Shown here: one piece after another, positions 28,073 through 37,610 of the stretch
Numbering within the stretch: the stretch's first letter is position 1
Layout: each line of letters opens with the position of its first letter
NCBI GenBank assembly: GCA_014084085.1
Contig: NPFB01000018.1
Span: 59,797 to 123,796 of the forward strand
Length of the DNA: 64,000 nucleotides
Origin: Hondaea fermentalgiana
Lineage: Eukaryota > Sar > Bigyra > Thraustochytrida > Thraustochytriidae
Direction of reading: 5' to 3'
Translations under genes and position numbers: made by a program
The notes under the pieces: model-generated
What the model was told of the DNA's origin: nothing
The model's database searches: none
What the model saw: only the letters and a program-made list of their open reading frames with translations

Positions 28073-28693
28073 CTATTCAGCCTTTTTTTCTTGTTCAGAA
28101 GACTGCTTGGGGACCAGACGCGTGGGCGTGCTGATAAGATTTCCATAATTTTTGAGGATTCCAAATGCAATCAAAGATGATCCTAATGAAACCACCAGAG
28201 AAGTGAGAGGATAGTCTGCTTGTGCGCGGTGCACCAAAACATCGGATTTTGTGATGAGCTCTTGGGGTACGGCCAAATACCAAAGCAGCGCTCCGAGACT
28301 TCCCGAAACGATGCCCGCAATTACTTGAATCGGAGTATGGCGTTCAATAAAGACCCGCCACACACTCCCGACGAAAGCATATGCAAGAGTAAGGTATGGG
28401 ACCCATGCTGGAGCTCCAGGGGCGTCAATAGCAAGCGTCGTATACACGGAAAGGTAAAACAACATATGAGCATGGCTCGATGGAAAGCCAGGATCAGTCT
28501 TACCGCTCTCTGACGCCTTTTCAGGCCGTGGTTGATCAAAGACACGTTTCAAGACCTTGGAGAGCACGCTGTTCAGACCTGCGCCCACGAGAAGCCTCAC
28601 CATAAAGCCATTACGCAGGTAGGCCAAACTTAAACCCGTCGCCGCCGCAGTGATGTACTTTGTTTGCAGCACTTTTCGCAAAACACCTCCCAT
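28073..28693 (-). CDS. PAP2-family phosphatase, dolichyldiphosphatase-like
   Basis: The product is 206 residues from the ATG at 28693 (MGGVLRKVL); the frame is open slightly further upstream from a GTG. The three PAP2 phosphatase motifs are present: KRVFDQPRP (K-x6-RP), FPSSHAHM (PSxH), and WRVFIERHTPIQV (R-x5-H). In the third motif, Gln replaces the Asp of ordinary lipid phosphate phosphatases four residues after His. The HTxxQV form matches dolichyldiphosphatase (DOLPP1/Cwh8) and plant LPP-gamma. Four or five hydrophobic helices are seen. The expected reaction is removal of phosphate from dolichyl diphosphate on the lumenal ER face, recycling dolichol for N-glycosylation. A general lipid phosphatase is the alternative. 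Confidence 0.8.
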   Translation of the reverse strand: MGGVLRKVLQTKYITAAATGLSLAYLRNGFMVRLLVGAGLNSVLSKVLKRVFDQPRPEKASESGKTDPGFPSSHAHMLFYLSVYTTLAIDAPGAPAWVPYLTLAYAFVGSVWRVFIERHTPIQVIAGIVSGSLGALLWYLAVPQELITKSDVLVHRAQADYPLTSLVVSLGSSLIAFGILKNYGNLISTPTRLVPKQSSEQEKKAE

Positions 28694-29391
28694 TGTTGTG
28701 CTCTTTGTCCTTGAAAATTCAATCACAAAAGCAAAGTGATCACCACTCTTAAATGTCTGAGACCTCCTCGCTGTGATCGCGATTCCGCGTTGCTACGATC
28801 CCGAAACGAAAAGAGTATGCTCAGCTGAGCAAGCAAGCGAGCAAGCGAGCAAGCAAGCGAGCGAGCGACACACTGGTAAGCCCACGAATGCAAAAAGAGA
28901 CGATCCTTTTTCAGCCGCACAAGCTCTTCCACCGGTTGCCTTGTACGCGCATGCACGCACGCATATAGTCCTCGTTCGTCCTCCGCCGGACTTGCACTCC
29001 ACGCGTCCCGCTTGCGCCGGAAACCTGCAGACCGCTCCTTCGAGGTCTGCGCCGTGAGACTCGCGCACCCCCCTCCAACTCCAAAATCAACCCGGCCCCC
29101 AAATCGGGTGCCTCCGGAGCCTGCAAATGCCGAGCCGTATTGGGGTCCCCCTAGCCCCCCAATTCCGATGGGCGTCATCCCCGGCAAAGCAAGAAGCAGA
29201 AGGCGATCGATCGATTGATTGATTGAGTGATTGACAGACAGAGACGGTGACTGATCGACGCGCAGAACCGCGGACCCGAGCCGGCGAGCGCGAGCGACGA
29301 GGGCGGCGGCGCGAGAAAGGCGCGGGCGCGGGAGGCCCGGAGGCCGGGGCGCGCGGAAGCGCAGTCCCAGCTGCGCGAGGCGACCGCTACG
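28694..29391. other. Divergent intergenic region, PAP2/mitochondrial carrier
   Basis: The 698 bases lie between divergent starts. An imperfect (GCAA/GCGA)n array spans about 28827-28867 and a (GATT)n array about 29203-29233. The right end is GC-rich with Arg/Gly-coding shadows. No gene is recognised. Confidence 0.5.
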
Positions 29392-30417
29392 ATGTGCGTG
29401 GCGGTGGCCGGAGGCACAAAGTCGGCGTCGGCGCAGGGGAAGAACCCCGCGACGGCGTCGAGCCGCGAGCCCTCGGGCGGCGCAGAGGCTGGCGCAAGAA
29501 GGCGCGGGCGAGAATCGGCCGCGGGCGTCGCCTCAGGCGTCGTCTCGAGGCTGATCGTCTCGCCCTTGGATGTTCTCAAGATCAGGCTGCAGCTGCAGGT
29601 GTCGGGCCAGGACGGGTATCGCGGCGTGGCACAAAGTGCGACCAAGATTTTGCGCGAGGAGGGCGTGCGCGGCCTGTGGAAGGGAACGGCGCCTTCGCTT
29701 GTCCTCTGGGGCCTGTACGCGGGCGTGCAATTCCCCGCTTATCAGGAAACCCTTCGCATCCTCGGATTCTCGCGCGAGACGGCTCCACTTGGCGTGGACC
29801 TCGTGGCAGGCGCAGCAGGATCTCTGGCGGCGACGACAATTTCCTACCCGCTCGACACTATTCGGACCCAGCTCGTCTATCGTCGCGCCGAGCATGGCAA
29901 TGTCTTTGCGCTCACGCGATTGACACTGCAGCGCGATGGTTTCTTGGGGTTTTATCGCGGGTTCTTGCCTACGGTGACGCAAGTTGTGCCGGGCATGGCC
30001 TTTTCCTTTGCCTTTTACGGCTACATCAAGCGGCACGTCACTGCACTTACCCACACAGAGAGCAAGGAGGCCGGGGCTCCAAGCATGGCGCAGACGGCAG
30101 CGCAGCTTCTTTCTGGGTCTTTGGCAGGAGTTCTGTCCAAAGTCATCGTCCACCCGCTCGATACGGTTAAGAAACGGATTCAAGTCAATCATCTCTTGGG
30201 ACGAGAGTCAGCGCGCGCAGCACGCTACAATGGAATGATTGACTGCTTTCGGGAAATGTACATACACGAAGGGCCGCGAAGTTTCTTTAGTGGGCTCGTC
30301 CCAACACTTCTAAAGTCTGCTGTGGCGACGGCTGTAACCTTTGCGACGTATGAATACGCTCTGGCTTTATTGGTTGGCCTGACGCCAGGCACGGAGGACA
30401 GCGCCGAGGAAGATTGA
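29392..30417 (+). CDS. SLC25A19: Mitochondrial carrier, thiamine-pyrophosphate-carrier-like (SLC25A19/Tpc1)
   Basis: The product is 341 residues, with about 45 extra N-terminal residues relative to a minimal SLC25 carrier. Three carrier repeats are present with signatures SPLDVLKIRLQLQ (about 57), YPLDTIRTQLVYR (about 151) and HPLDTVKKRIQV (about 254). Each is followed by a Gly-rich turn and a W/F-[KYS]-G segment (LWKGTAPSL, FYRGFLPTV, FFSGLVPTLLKSA). The pattern ISP[LF]DVxKIRxQLQ in repeat 1 and KKRxQV with RYNGMIDC in repeat 3 is characteristic of the thiamine pyrophosphate carrier, which exchanges cytosolic ThPP for matrix nucleotides. Substrate assignment within SLC25 from sequence alone is uncertain. 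The ATG at 29392 (MCVAVAGG) is the first in frame. Confidence 0.86.
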   Translation: MCVAVAGGTKSASAQGKNPATASSREPSGGAEAGARRRGRESAAGVASGVVSRLIVSPLDVLKIRLQLQVSGQDGYRGVAQSATKILREEGVRGLWKGTAPSLVLWGLYAGVQFPAYQETLRILGFSRETAPLGVDLVAGAAGSLAATTISYPLDTIRTQLVYRRAEHGNVFALTRLTLQRDGFLGFYRGFLPTVTQVVPGMAFSFAFYGYIKRHVTALTHTESKEAGAPSMAQTAAQLLSGSLAGVLSKVIVHPLDTVKKRIQVNHLLGRESARAARYNGMIDCFREMYIHEGPRSFFSGLVPTLLKSAVATAVTFATYEYALALLVGLTPGTEDSAEED

Positions 30418-30777
30418 TCACCAATATTCTGGTGATGTTTTCACTGAAGTTTTGGCGTGCTCTCTGCATGCGTACGAGTGTGAATATATGATGATCGGAT
30501 GCCCGTTTTTCGTTTCCATCAAGAAGAAACGTGTACGGGCAGAAGACACAAGCTTAGGCGACTGATTTCCAATCAAAACATTGAGGATAGAATTGTCCTC
30601 GAATGAGACTGAACTGACTAATTGACTAAAGTGCTCACAAAACCTTTGCGACGACCATTTGATTGATGTCAAACCCATCGCCGATTTGCACATCACAAGA
30701 CATCAAGATTTTGGAAGAAATGCCATCTTTTTTTGTTTGTTTGTGTTGCAATCATTTACAGAGCCTGTTCGTGCGCT
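30418..30777. other. Convergent 3' spacer
   Basis: The 360 AT-richer bases lie between convergent stop codons. The region has T-rich runs around 30728-30745. No gene is seen. Confidence 0.5.
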
Positions 30778-32592
30778 CTACATATAAGTGTATGCGCATT
30801 TGCGACGCGATTGTGCCAATAAACGTCCTTGGGTACGCTCGCGTCGCCGCGCATGCTCAAGAGCGTTTCGCAAATGATCAACCCGAGCCCCAACATGCAT
30901 TGCGTGCTCACGGTTGTACTCTTGCACATTCACGCCAGTAGGCCCAGACTGTTGAGCGCTTTGCCTTGCTCGACCTCCTTGGGCTCCTCCTGCCTCTTGG
31001 AAGTCGCGATGGAGCGTCGAAACGGTACCCGTGCTGATGCGACCCTCGTCGTTGGTCCAGCAAACCTCTGTTTTGACATCCCGATATTGTGCCGCATGCA
31101 TGCGCTGCTGTGCCGCATGCATGGAGTGTGCGTTTCCAAGGTGATACCTATTGTCTGTCATATCGACCTTCTTCTCCGTAATACAAGACGGTGTCGTCTC
31201 GGCGAGCACTTTGACGGATGCGCCAGAGCTCTCGTCTTGCATGGCTCCTTGAGGGCCTTGGGCTGTATGAGCCACATGGGCTGTATGAGATGCGTGAGCT
31301 GCATGAGCTGCGTGCGGACCTTGGAGTTCTTGAGCAGATTCAGTACCGCCATTTGCAGCGCCCGCGGTTGTCAGCCGGAGAAGCTCGCGTCTACCACCCA
31401 CCATTGTTGCAACGGCCGCAAGCACCTTTTTGGCGTCGGCGCGAGCGCTCTCGAGTTCGTCCCGAAGCGCGAAAATCTGCTTTTCCTGATGAGCGACAGT
31501 TTCTTCTCGTGCTCGCGCGTTCTGAATCTCTGCCTTGAGCTCAAGAACAGCATCACGGCTAGCGTGGACTTCACTTTGAAGCTGATTCTTCAGTTCTCGC
31601 TCGTGCTGAAGCGCAGTCTGCGAGTCCCGAAGTTGAGCGCGGAGCCCCTCAATCTGGGTCTGGAGAGCATGCTTTGCCTCATTTGCGCGCGCGGTCTCCT
31701 TGCGCGCCATATCGAGGTCGTTGGCTAGCGTACGCGACTGCCGCACATCGTCGCGGAGCTGGGTGAGCTCTTTTGTGATGCGATCGAGATCGACTTTGGC
31801 GATGGACGCCATATCATTCCTGGTTGCTTCTCCGAAGCCTGACCGCCGTGAGGAGCTGCTTGAAAAGTGTCTTTGCAGTTTTGACTCTGCCTCGAGAGGC
31901 GTCGGGGGCGGCGATGGCCTATCGATCGTCGCCCTCGAGTCACCTTCTGCGTTATCGGGAGCTGAAATGTCGAGGCCTGGGGGCGGTTTGGGCATTCGAC
32001 GCTGTGCGAGCGTTGGGAGATCTTTGCGAGGCAACGACGGGAGTCCAGGAGGCGAAGGCGGTGTTGGCGGTGGCGAGGGTATGTCTGCATCGGAAACGTG
32101 GGAGGATACGCGGCGGTCTCTCTCGCTTGCGTCAGCAGTATGGCTGGCCACAGGCGGATTTGCCGCGGATGATGCTGGAGTTTTGGACTCGGCTTTGTTT
32201 GGAGCTGGTAAAGCTACTTTGTCGTTTGCCTGAGGCAGCCTCTCTGCATCCTTTGATTCTTCTTCTTCTTCTTCTTTCTCCTCTTCTTCATGGTTCTTGC
32301 CTTCGCGAAGGCCCTTGCTAATTTTCACATTTGTTCCGTCAGCTTTTCTCGAGGCGATGGAAAGACTACGGTCCTCGTTGGCGGAGCCGTCGCTGCGGAA
32401 GCTAAGACTCCGATTGGACAGTCTACGAAGCGAGTGCAGTCGCTTCAGTCTCTCTGATCCGATGGAGCGTCCGCTGCTCTGGCGAAAAAGCGAACCTGTC
32501 TCGCTGTTTTGCCTAAATAGCTGACTTTCGGTGTCATCCTCAACCTCGATCACTTTGCGTCGTGCACGGATTTGCGCGAGAACTCCGTCCAT
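30778..32592 (-). CDS. Disordered/coiled-coil protein with His-Ala repeats, function unknown
   Basis: The product is 604 residues from the ATG at 32592 (MDGVLAQIRARRKV); the upstream open frame is Arg/Val-rich and lacks ATG. The N-terminal 100 residues are Arg/Ser-rich with RxxS motifs that look like kinase sites (for example SERLKRLHSLRRLSNRSLSF). A Glu/Lys run (EEEEKEEEEEES) and Pro-rich segments (PSPPPTPPSPPGLPSLP; RPSPPPTPLE), possible SH3 ligands, follow. A coiled coil spans about 270-410. Beyond it is a degenerate AHAAHASHTAHVAH repeat, a second short MHAAQQRMHAAQ repeat, and a basic C-terminus. No domain family is recognised. It may be a cytoskeletal or signalling scaffold, but the evidence is only compositional. 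Confidence 0.68.
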   Translation of the reverse strand: MDGVLAQIRARRKVIEVEDDTESQLFRQNSETGSLFRQSSGRSIGSERLKRLHSLRRLSNRSLSFRSDGSANEDRSLSIASRKADGTNVKISKGLREGKNHEEEEKEEEEEESKDAERLPQANDKVALPAPNKAESKTPASSAANPPVASHTADASERDRRVSSHVSDADIPSPPPTPPSPPGLPSLPRKDLPTLAQRRMPKPPPGLDISAPDNAEGDSRATIDRPSPPPTPLEAESKLQRHFSSSSSRRSGFGEATRNDMASIAKVDLDRITKELTQLRDDVRQSRTLANDLDMARKETARANEAKHALQTQIEGLRAQLRDSQTALQHERELKNQLQSEVHASRDAVLELKAEIQNARAREETVAHQEKQIFALRDELESARADAKKVLAAVATMVGGRRELLRLTTAGAANGGTESAQELQGPHAAHAAHASHTAHVAHTAQGPQGAMQDESSGASVKVLAETTPSCITEKKVDMTDNRYHLGNAHSMHAAQQRMHAAQYRDVKTEVCWTNDEGRISTGTVSTLHRDFQEAGGAQGGRARQSAQQSGPTGVNVQEYNREHAMHVGARVDHLRNALEHARRRERTQGRLLAQSRRKCAYTYM

Positions 32593-34246
32593 CACGTCAA
32601 ATAGCTGACACGCTTGCGATGATGCTTGCTTGAGACGCGCTCGGGCGCGAGGAAGCACGCGCACACGCACACGCCCGCGCACATGCACGCGCACGCGATG
32701 CCGAGCTCGACTCTACGCCTTTGCCCTCAAGCTAGCTTATGAACTACAGAGCAAGGCAAGCACAAGAGCTGCAGACTAAGCCGTCCGGCCAGGCCGCGCC
32801 GCGCCCGAGCTTCTAGGCTGACTGGATTATCTATCTATCCTTAACCACCTTACGTATCTCTCTTCTCGGTCAACTTGGCGCTTATACTCTTACGTATCTC
32901 TCTTCTCGGTCAACTTGGCGCTTATACTCTTGTTCCCTCATTTTGCGAAACGATCCGTTGAGCGTCTTGACACCGCATTAACATGTAAACCCTATCTGGA
33001 CACTAATAAGGTCTACTCTTATTTACGCCACAATGCAATGCAATACAACCAAAATGAAAGCAACTACTACCTGTAAAAGTGGAGATTGCCTCGTTTTCTG
33101 CTTGCTCGCCCGCTCGCTTGGCGACCGCAATTCGGGTTGCGCGCGCACAAATCCAGCACTAGCACACAACCATCCTCACCTTGATCACCAGCCATCACCA
33201 GCAGCTGCTGCTGCTGCTGCTACAGCTACTGCTGCTACCTCCTACCTCAGCTCGCCTGCCCCATCCATGTTGATACAAACCCTACTGCTGTCATGGTAGG
33301 TTTGCGATGGATGTGCAAAAATCTGACTGGTCAGGGAGCCGCCACACCACCAGCCATACCCGTGGCGAGCCTCGCGGGGCCGCTGCCACGGTCTCCATCA
33401 TCATCCTTGACGACAGCTTTGCCAGTCACCTCGTCGCAGTCGCCGCTGCCACGCCCACCACCTGCAGTTGCGCAACGTTGCGTCCTGCCGAACTTCAATC
33501 CGTCTGCACAAACTGAAGAAAGGCCCTCCTAGCCCAGCCCATCCATCCGTGTCCAATGGCCATGCTGGCTGTCCCCGGCACGGCCTCTCGTTGCGAGATG
33601 CCGCCCCGAGGAGCTCCGAATCCGGGTTCCGAGCCTCTCGCCTCGCCTCGCCTCATCATGACGCCTCCTCCTCCCCAGGGCCCAGCCAGCTGGCTTTCTT
33701 GCTCGCTTTCTGCACTGCGCCATCGCTGTGCGGGCGCAGAGCACGCGCCCGCGAGGGTGCCCCGGATTCTCCGTCCACACCAGCCAGTGCGCGGCTTCCT
33801 GGCCAGCGAGCGAACGCCGCACGCAGACGCCCGCCCTCGCCTGGGCTTGCGTTCTTGCTTTTGTCGACGGTAAACTCAGCCGCCGCAGGTGGGCGAGTGG
33901 TCGCGGAGGGAGGGAGCCAGAGCCGGAAGAAGAAGAAGAAGAAGCAGCAGCAGCAGGCAGCGAGCGCTGCGTGCGTGCGGAAAAGCGAGAGCACGGAGGC
34001 CGGCAAAAGCAGAACTAGGCCTAGGCTGGGAAAGCCGCTCCAAGGAGGCCAAAACAGAAACACCGTTGGCGGCCAGGAGGTGCACGCGAGCCAGGTCGGC
34101 GTGCGTCTCTGCGTCGCGGAGGCCAGGCAGCCAGGCAGGCAGCCAGGCGGGAGGGTCGAGGATCGTGGGAGCGAGAGGAGAAACCCTCGTCGCGACGCGA
34201 GCGAGAGCGGACGAACGGACGAACAACAAGCGGCCGGGCAAGCAGC
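32593..34246. other. 1.65-kb divergent intergenic region
   Basis: The region holds an exact 40-base tandem duplication (32852-32931), a CAG/CTG-type run (about 33200-33240) and an AGAAGAAGAAG/CAGCAG tract (about 33926-33958). The right half is GC-rich with Ala/Pro/Arg-coding shadows on both strands. I see no gene with protein-like composition; it probably contains promoters for the two flanking genes. Confidence 0.5.
32852..32931. repeat. Exact 40-base tandem duplication
   Basis: The unit beginning ACGTATCTCTCTTCTCGGTC and ending TTATACTCTT occurs twice head to tail (32852-32891 and 32892-32931) with no mismatch, which suggests a recent duplication. Confidence 0.95.
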
Positions 34247-35686
34247 ATGTGGAGCGCGATGAAAGGGCCTGCGCTCGCGACGAGGATCGCGGCGGCTCTC
34301 CTGGTGACGCTGGCGCTGTCCGCGCAACAGGAAAGCGCCCTTGCCGTGGACGTGGAGATCCCAACCCACTTTGATACCAGGACAAAGTGGTATGGATGCG
34401 GCCTGCACGTCATGGACCAGGGCCAATGCGGCAGCTGCTGGGCCGTGAGCGCGACCTCCGTCTTTGGTGACCGCGCGTGCATCTGGCTCGCGGAGAACGG
34501 GACGGCGCTGCCCCCCGGCGGCGTGTTCACGGGCAACCGACTTTTTCAAAAGGCTGGCCAGTGCACCGAAGATCTCCACCAGGCCCACGACCATGGATGC
34601 AAGCGCACAGCCCTCTTTCCGTCGCCGCAGGCCCTCCTTTCCTGCGCATCACTTGCCGAAGACAAAAAGCTCTTCCCAGACTCGGCCGGCTGCGGCGGCG
34701 GCTGGAACTCAGACGCCTGGCGTTACATGTTCATCCACGGACTTCCCACGATGGAGGCCGGAGGTGCTGGCGGCTGTGTACCTTACACATCTGGCCACTG
34801 CCATGGCAAAGATCCGCACGGTAACGGATGCCGAAGCTGCGATGGTGTCATCGACCAATGCGAGGACTCGGGAACGAAGCCCACGTTCTACCGCGTGCAC
34901 AGCTTTGGCTCGATCCATGACCCAGAGCTGCATTCCCGAGCAAGCACTGCCGAACCCCGTCCTGCTTCTGACGCCGAGGCCCTTGGACGTCAGGTCCGCG
35001 CCATGCAGGTGGAACTCATGACCAACGGTCCCCTTCAGGTCTGCATTGACTACTTTGGAAACTTTGGCAAGTTCTTCAACGATTCCCCTCTGGGCATTTA
35101 CAACAGCACAGACAAGCAGCCCGTTGTTGGAGGCCATTGTCTCAATCTCTTGGGCTGGGGTCACGACGAGTCTTCGCAGATGGACTACTGGCTGGTGAAG
35201 AACAGCTGGGGTCCGAACTGGGGCAATGAGGGTGTCTTTCGTTTCATTCGCGGCGCGGATCTCTGTGGTATCGAGTCCGATATCTGGGCTGGATGCCCGG
35301 CCAACTCGAACTGCCAGCTAACGGCCGGTGTGCGCCACAACGAGTCTCATGTTCCGCTTGGAGCCGAGGATCACGTGTTGCTCCGCGAACGCCTCTTTGA
35401 TCCCGCGATCTCGCTCGCTCTCGCGCAGGACGCGCATGCCCGGGACGCCCCCCCCTCGTCGGCCTCGCGAGGTGGATACTGGCGCGAGATCCCTCGCCAA
35501 GAGTTCTCGACTCATCCTTTTGCGCTGCACGTGGCGCATGCGTACGAGGAGGCATACGGTGCCCCCACTACTCCCGAGCAAGCGGCTGCTGCAGCTGTCA
35601 CGGTGCGCTCCCAGGGTGGCGTTCGTGGCTTCAAGCTCAACGTTCTCTTTGAGAACGGTCGCGAGGTGATGAACGACCATGTGTAA
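34247..35686 (+). CDS. Cathepsin-B-like cysteine protease (C1A), propeptide absent
   Basis: The product is 479 residues. A signal peptide covers about residues 1-33 (hydrophobic core AAALLVTLALSA). The mature-like papain fold starts almost immediately at IPTHFDTRTKW, so the usual 60-100-residue inhibitory propeptide is missing. Catalytic residues are in place: QGQCGSCWAV (Gln58, Cys64), GGHCLNLLGWG (His297) and KNSWGPNWG (Asn319). The pattern FDxRxxW and the Cys arrangement (GCGGGWNSDAW) are cathepsin-B-like. The region of the occluding loop reads CHGKDPHGNGC and lacks a typical His-His pair. About 115 residues follow the protease fold, including an Ala-rich segment, with no recognised domain. 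It is expected in the endolysosomal or secretory pathway. Codons are strongly GC-ending, suggesting high expression. Confidence 0.9.
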   Translation: MWSAMKGPALATRIAAALLVTLALSAQQESALAVDVEIPTHFDTRTKWYGCGLHVMDQGQCGSCWAVSATSVFGDRACIWLAENGTALPPGGVFTGNRLFQKAGQCTEDLHQAHDHGCKRTALFPSPQALLSCASLAEDKKLFPDSAGCGGGWNSDAWRYMFIHGLPTMEAGGAGGCVPYTSGHCHGKDPHGNGCRSCDGVIDQCEDSGTKPTFYRVHSFGSIHDPELHSRASTAEPRPASDAEALGRQVRAMQVELMTNGPLQVCIDYFGNFGKFFNDSPLGIYNSTDKQPVVGGHCLNLLGWGHDESSQMDYWLVKNSWGPNWGNEGVFRFIRGADLCGIESDIWAGCPANSNCQLTAGVRHNESHVPLGAEDHVLLRERLFDPAISLALAQDAHARDAPPSSASRGGYWREIPRQEFSTHPFALHVAHAYEEAYGAPTTPEQAAAAAVTVRSQGGVRGFKLNVLFENGREVMNDHV

Positions 35687-36008
35687 ACACGAACGCGACC
35701 TTTTTTATGGTTCGAGAGTCTGACCGCGCGTGCCTTACAGTGCTGCTACCTGTTAGTGCAGGTGGGCGGGATCGATCATCTTTTTCCTTTCCTTCCCTTT
35801 CCACCTCCTTTCCATGCCCCCTGTTTTTTCTCGTTCCGTAGTTTCGCGAAGTAAGCGTGAGGAGACAAGCTAGTTGGCAACTGGCTGGCCAAATAATTGA
35901 TTGGTTGGCTGGCTGGCTTATTGCCTGGCTAGCTGACTGGCTTGGCAATGAGTTGAAATGATTTTGCAATAATCTCTGCTATTCGTGCTGTTGCTGCTAT
36001 TCGCTGCC
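35687..36008. other. Convergent 3' spacer with TGGC repeats
   Basis: The 322 bases between convergent stops include TTGGCTGGCTGGC-type short repeats at about 35868-35945. No gene is seen. Confidence 0.5.
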
Positions 36009-36704
36009 TCATAGTGAGGCGAGCGTGTCCATACCAACGTGAGGACCTTTCACCACATCAAAGGTCATCTCGCGATCAAACTCCTCATTCACGCCCTTGA
36101 CGCCATAGGTGACAACATCTCCCGGGTTCATGGGCCCCACGCCAGACGGGGTGCCAGTGAGAATGAGGTCACCTCGCTCGAGCGTCATGGAATGCGTCAC
36201 GGCCGAGATAAGCTGTGGCACATTAAAGACCATGTTGGAGACGGACGCACGCTGACGCTCCTCGCCGTTGATCGCGAGCCAAAGCTCGAGTTTCGCGGGG
36301 TCGGGAACAAGATCCTTGGGAATAAAAGGCCCGATGGGGCAAAAGGTGTCGAAGCCCTTGGCTCGAGACCACGGCAGGCGCTTCTCCTTGGCCTCAGACT
36401 GCAGGGTGCGGCCGGTGATGTCGATGCAGATTGCATAGCCCGCAACATGGTCATATGCCTTGTCCACAGGCACGCGCGTCGCCTTGTCGCTGCCCATAAC
36501 CACGACGAGCTCCACTTCGTGGTGGACCTCGCCCACGCCCTGAGGAAGCTCAATTGGCGCTGGCATCTCGATCAGGCTTCCCGCCGGCTTGAGAAACCAG
36601 AACGGGTTCTTGGGCGCCTCATTCTTGAGTTCCTTGGCGTGCTCAACGTAGTTGCGCCCGATCGCCGCGATCGTGCGCGGCCTGCACGGAAACCCTCTCA
36701 TCAT
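36009..36704 (-). CDS. FAHD1: Fumarylacetoacetate hydrolase family, acylpyruvase (FAHD1-like)
   Basis: The product is 231 residues, matching FAHD1 length, and covers the whole FAH fold. Recognised elements are AAIGRNYVEHAKEL near the N-terminus, the metal-binding HHEVELVVVMG segment, the Asp in YAICIDITGRTLQ, KEKRLPWSRAKGFDTFCPIGPF, and the C-terminal LILTGTPSGVGPMNPGDVV. FAHD1 enzymes hydrolyse acylpyruvates and decarboxylate oxaloacetate using Mg2+ or Mn2+, usually in mitochondria; no long presequence is present here. The start is one of two adjacent ATGs (MM). The neighbouring KCR gene is divergent. Confidence 0.92.
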   Translation of the reverse strand: MMRGFPCRPRTIAAIGRNYVEHAKELKNEAPKNPFWFLKPAGSLIEMPAPIELPQGVGEVHHEVELVVVMGSDKATRVPVDKAYDHVAGYAICIDITGRTLQSEAKEKRLPWSRAKGFDTFCPIGPFIPKDLVPDPAKLELWLAINGEERQRASVSNMVFNVPQLISAVTHSMTLERGDLILTGTPSGVGPMNPGDVVTYGVKGVNEEFDREMTFDVVKGPHVGMDTLASL

Positions 36705-37610
36705 TTTCTTTCAAGTGTCGAAGCCTGCCCAAGAAGTTTTGCTGTCAATGGATTTTTTTTTGTTCTCATGGGAATGCGCAACAAAGGGGCAGTATCAGGG
36801 TGGATGAAGAGCTGAGCCCTCGCACAAGTTTTTTGCAAGGCCAGTCTCTCACTGTCAGGCCGGTACAATACCCCGTTCGTGGCAGCGTTCACCCGGCTGA
36901 GAAAATGGCAATGTATCGAGACAACATCATTCAGAGTCCGCTTTTCTGGTCCTGGGCCCTAGCAAAAGAAGAAGAAGAAGAAGAAGAAGAAGTGAGCGCC
37001 CACAGAAAACAATTTGAGAACGCCATGCCGGTGCAACCACAACAAAAGGTGGCCAATCACAGTCACCATGGACCGACCAGAAAGCATGCACCAAAAAAGT
37101 TGCCAATTTAGCTGTCTGTCTGCAGTGCTGCCTGTCGCGTTTTACTTTTTTCTCTCTCAAGACAGATAATCACAAGAAGGCCTACTCCTCCTTTGGAAAG
37201 GTCAAGACTTTTTCCAGCCATGTCCCAGCTGAGCCGGGCCCTCTTAACCCCTACCCTCCTTCATCGTTCTTCTTACCTCTCTTGTGGCGCATTGCTTTCG
37301 CCGCATCGTCATCATCGTCGTCACCATCATCCTAAGTTACCTCATCATTCCTCCTCTGATTTACTTACACGTGGAGCCAAGGCGTAAGCGCGCGACGCGG
37401 ACGACGAAATCGATCTTGACTACAGACGCGCAAACGCAGAGCAAGAAGCGAGCGAGCGAGCGAGCAGGCTGGGTGTCTGGCTGGCGCGGTGTCTGGCTGG
37501 CGCGGAGAAGGAATCCAGGCGCGCACGCGCTGCCAGCGAGCCAAGCGCACAGCGCATAGCGCAGCAGGGCAGAGCAGAGCGTGGGATCGAGAGAAAGAAC
37601 TCTGGCCAAG
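36705..37610. other. Divergent intergenic region, FAHD1/KCR
   Basis: The 906 bases include a (GAA)n run at about 36966-36991. CATCATC/CGTCGTC runs lie at 37300-37335 and GCGAGCGAGC at 37449-37463. Small open frames (60-100 codons) have no family features. It probably holds the promoters and leaders of both genes. Confidence 0.5.

Noticed and set aside
33468..34262. 264-codon plus-strand and 312-codon minus-strand overlapping frames
   Set aside because: These are Arg/Ala/Pro/Ser-rich and mutually antisense, overlapping the cathepsin start in other frames. There are no motifs.
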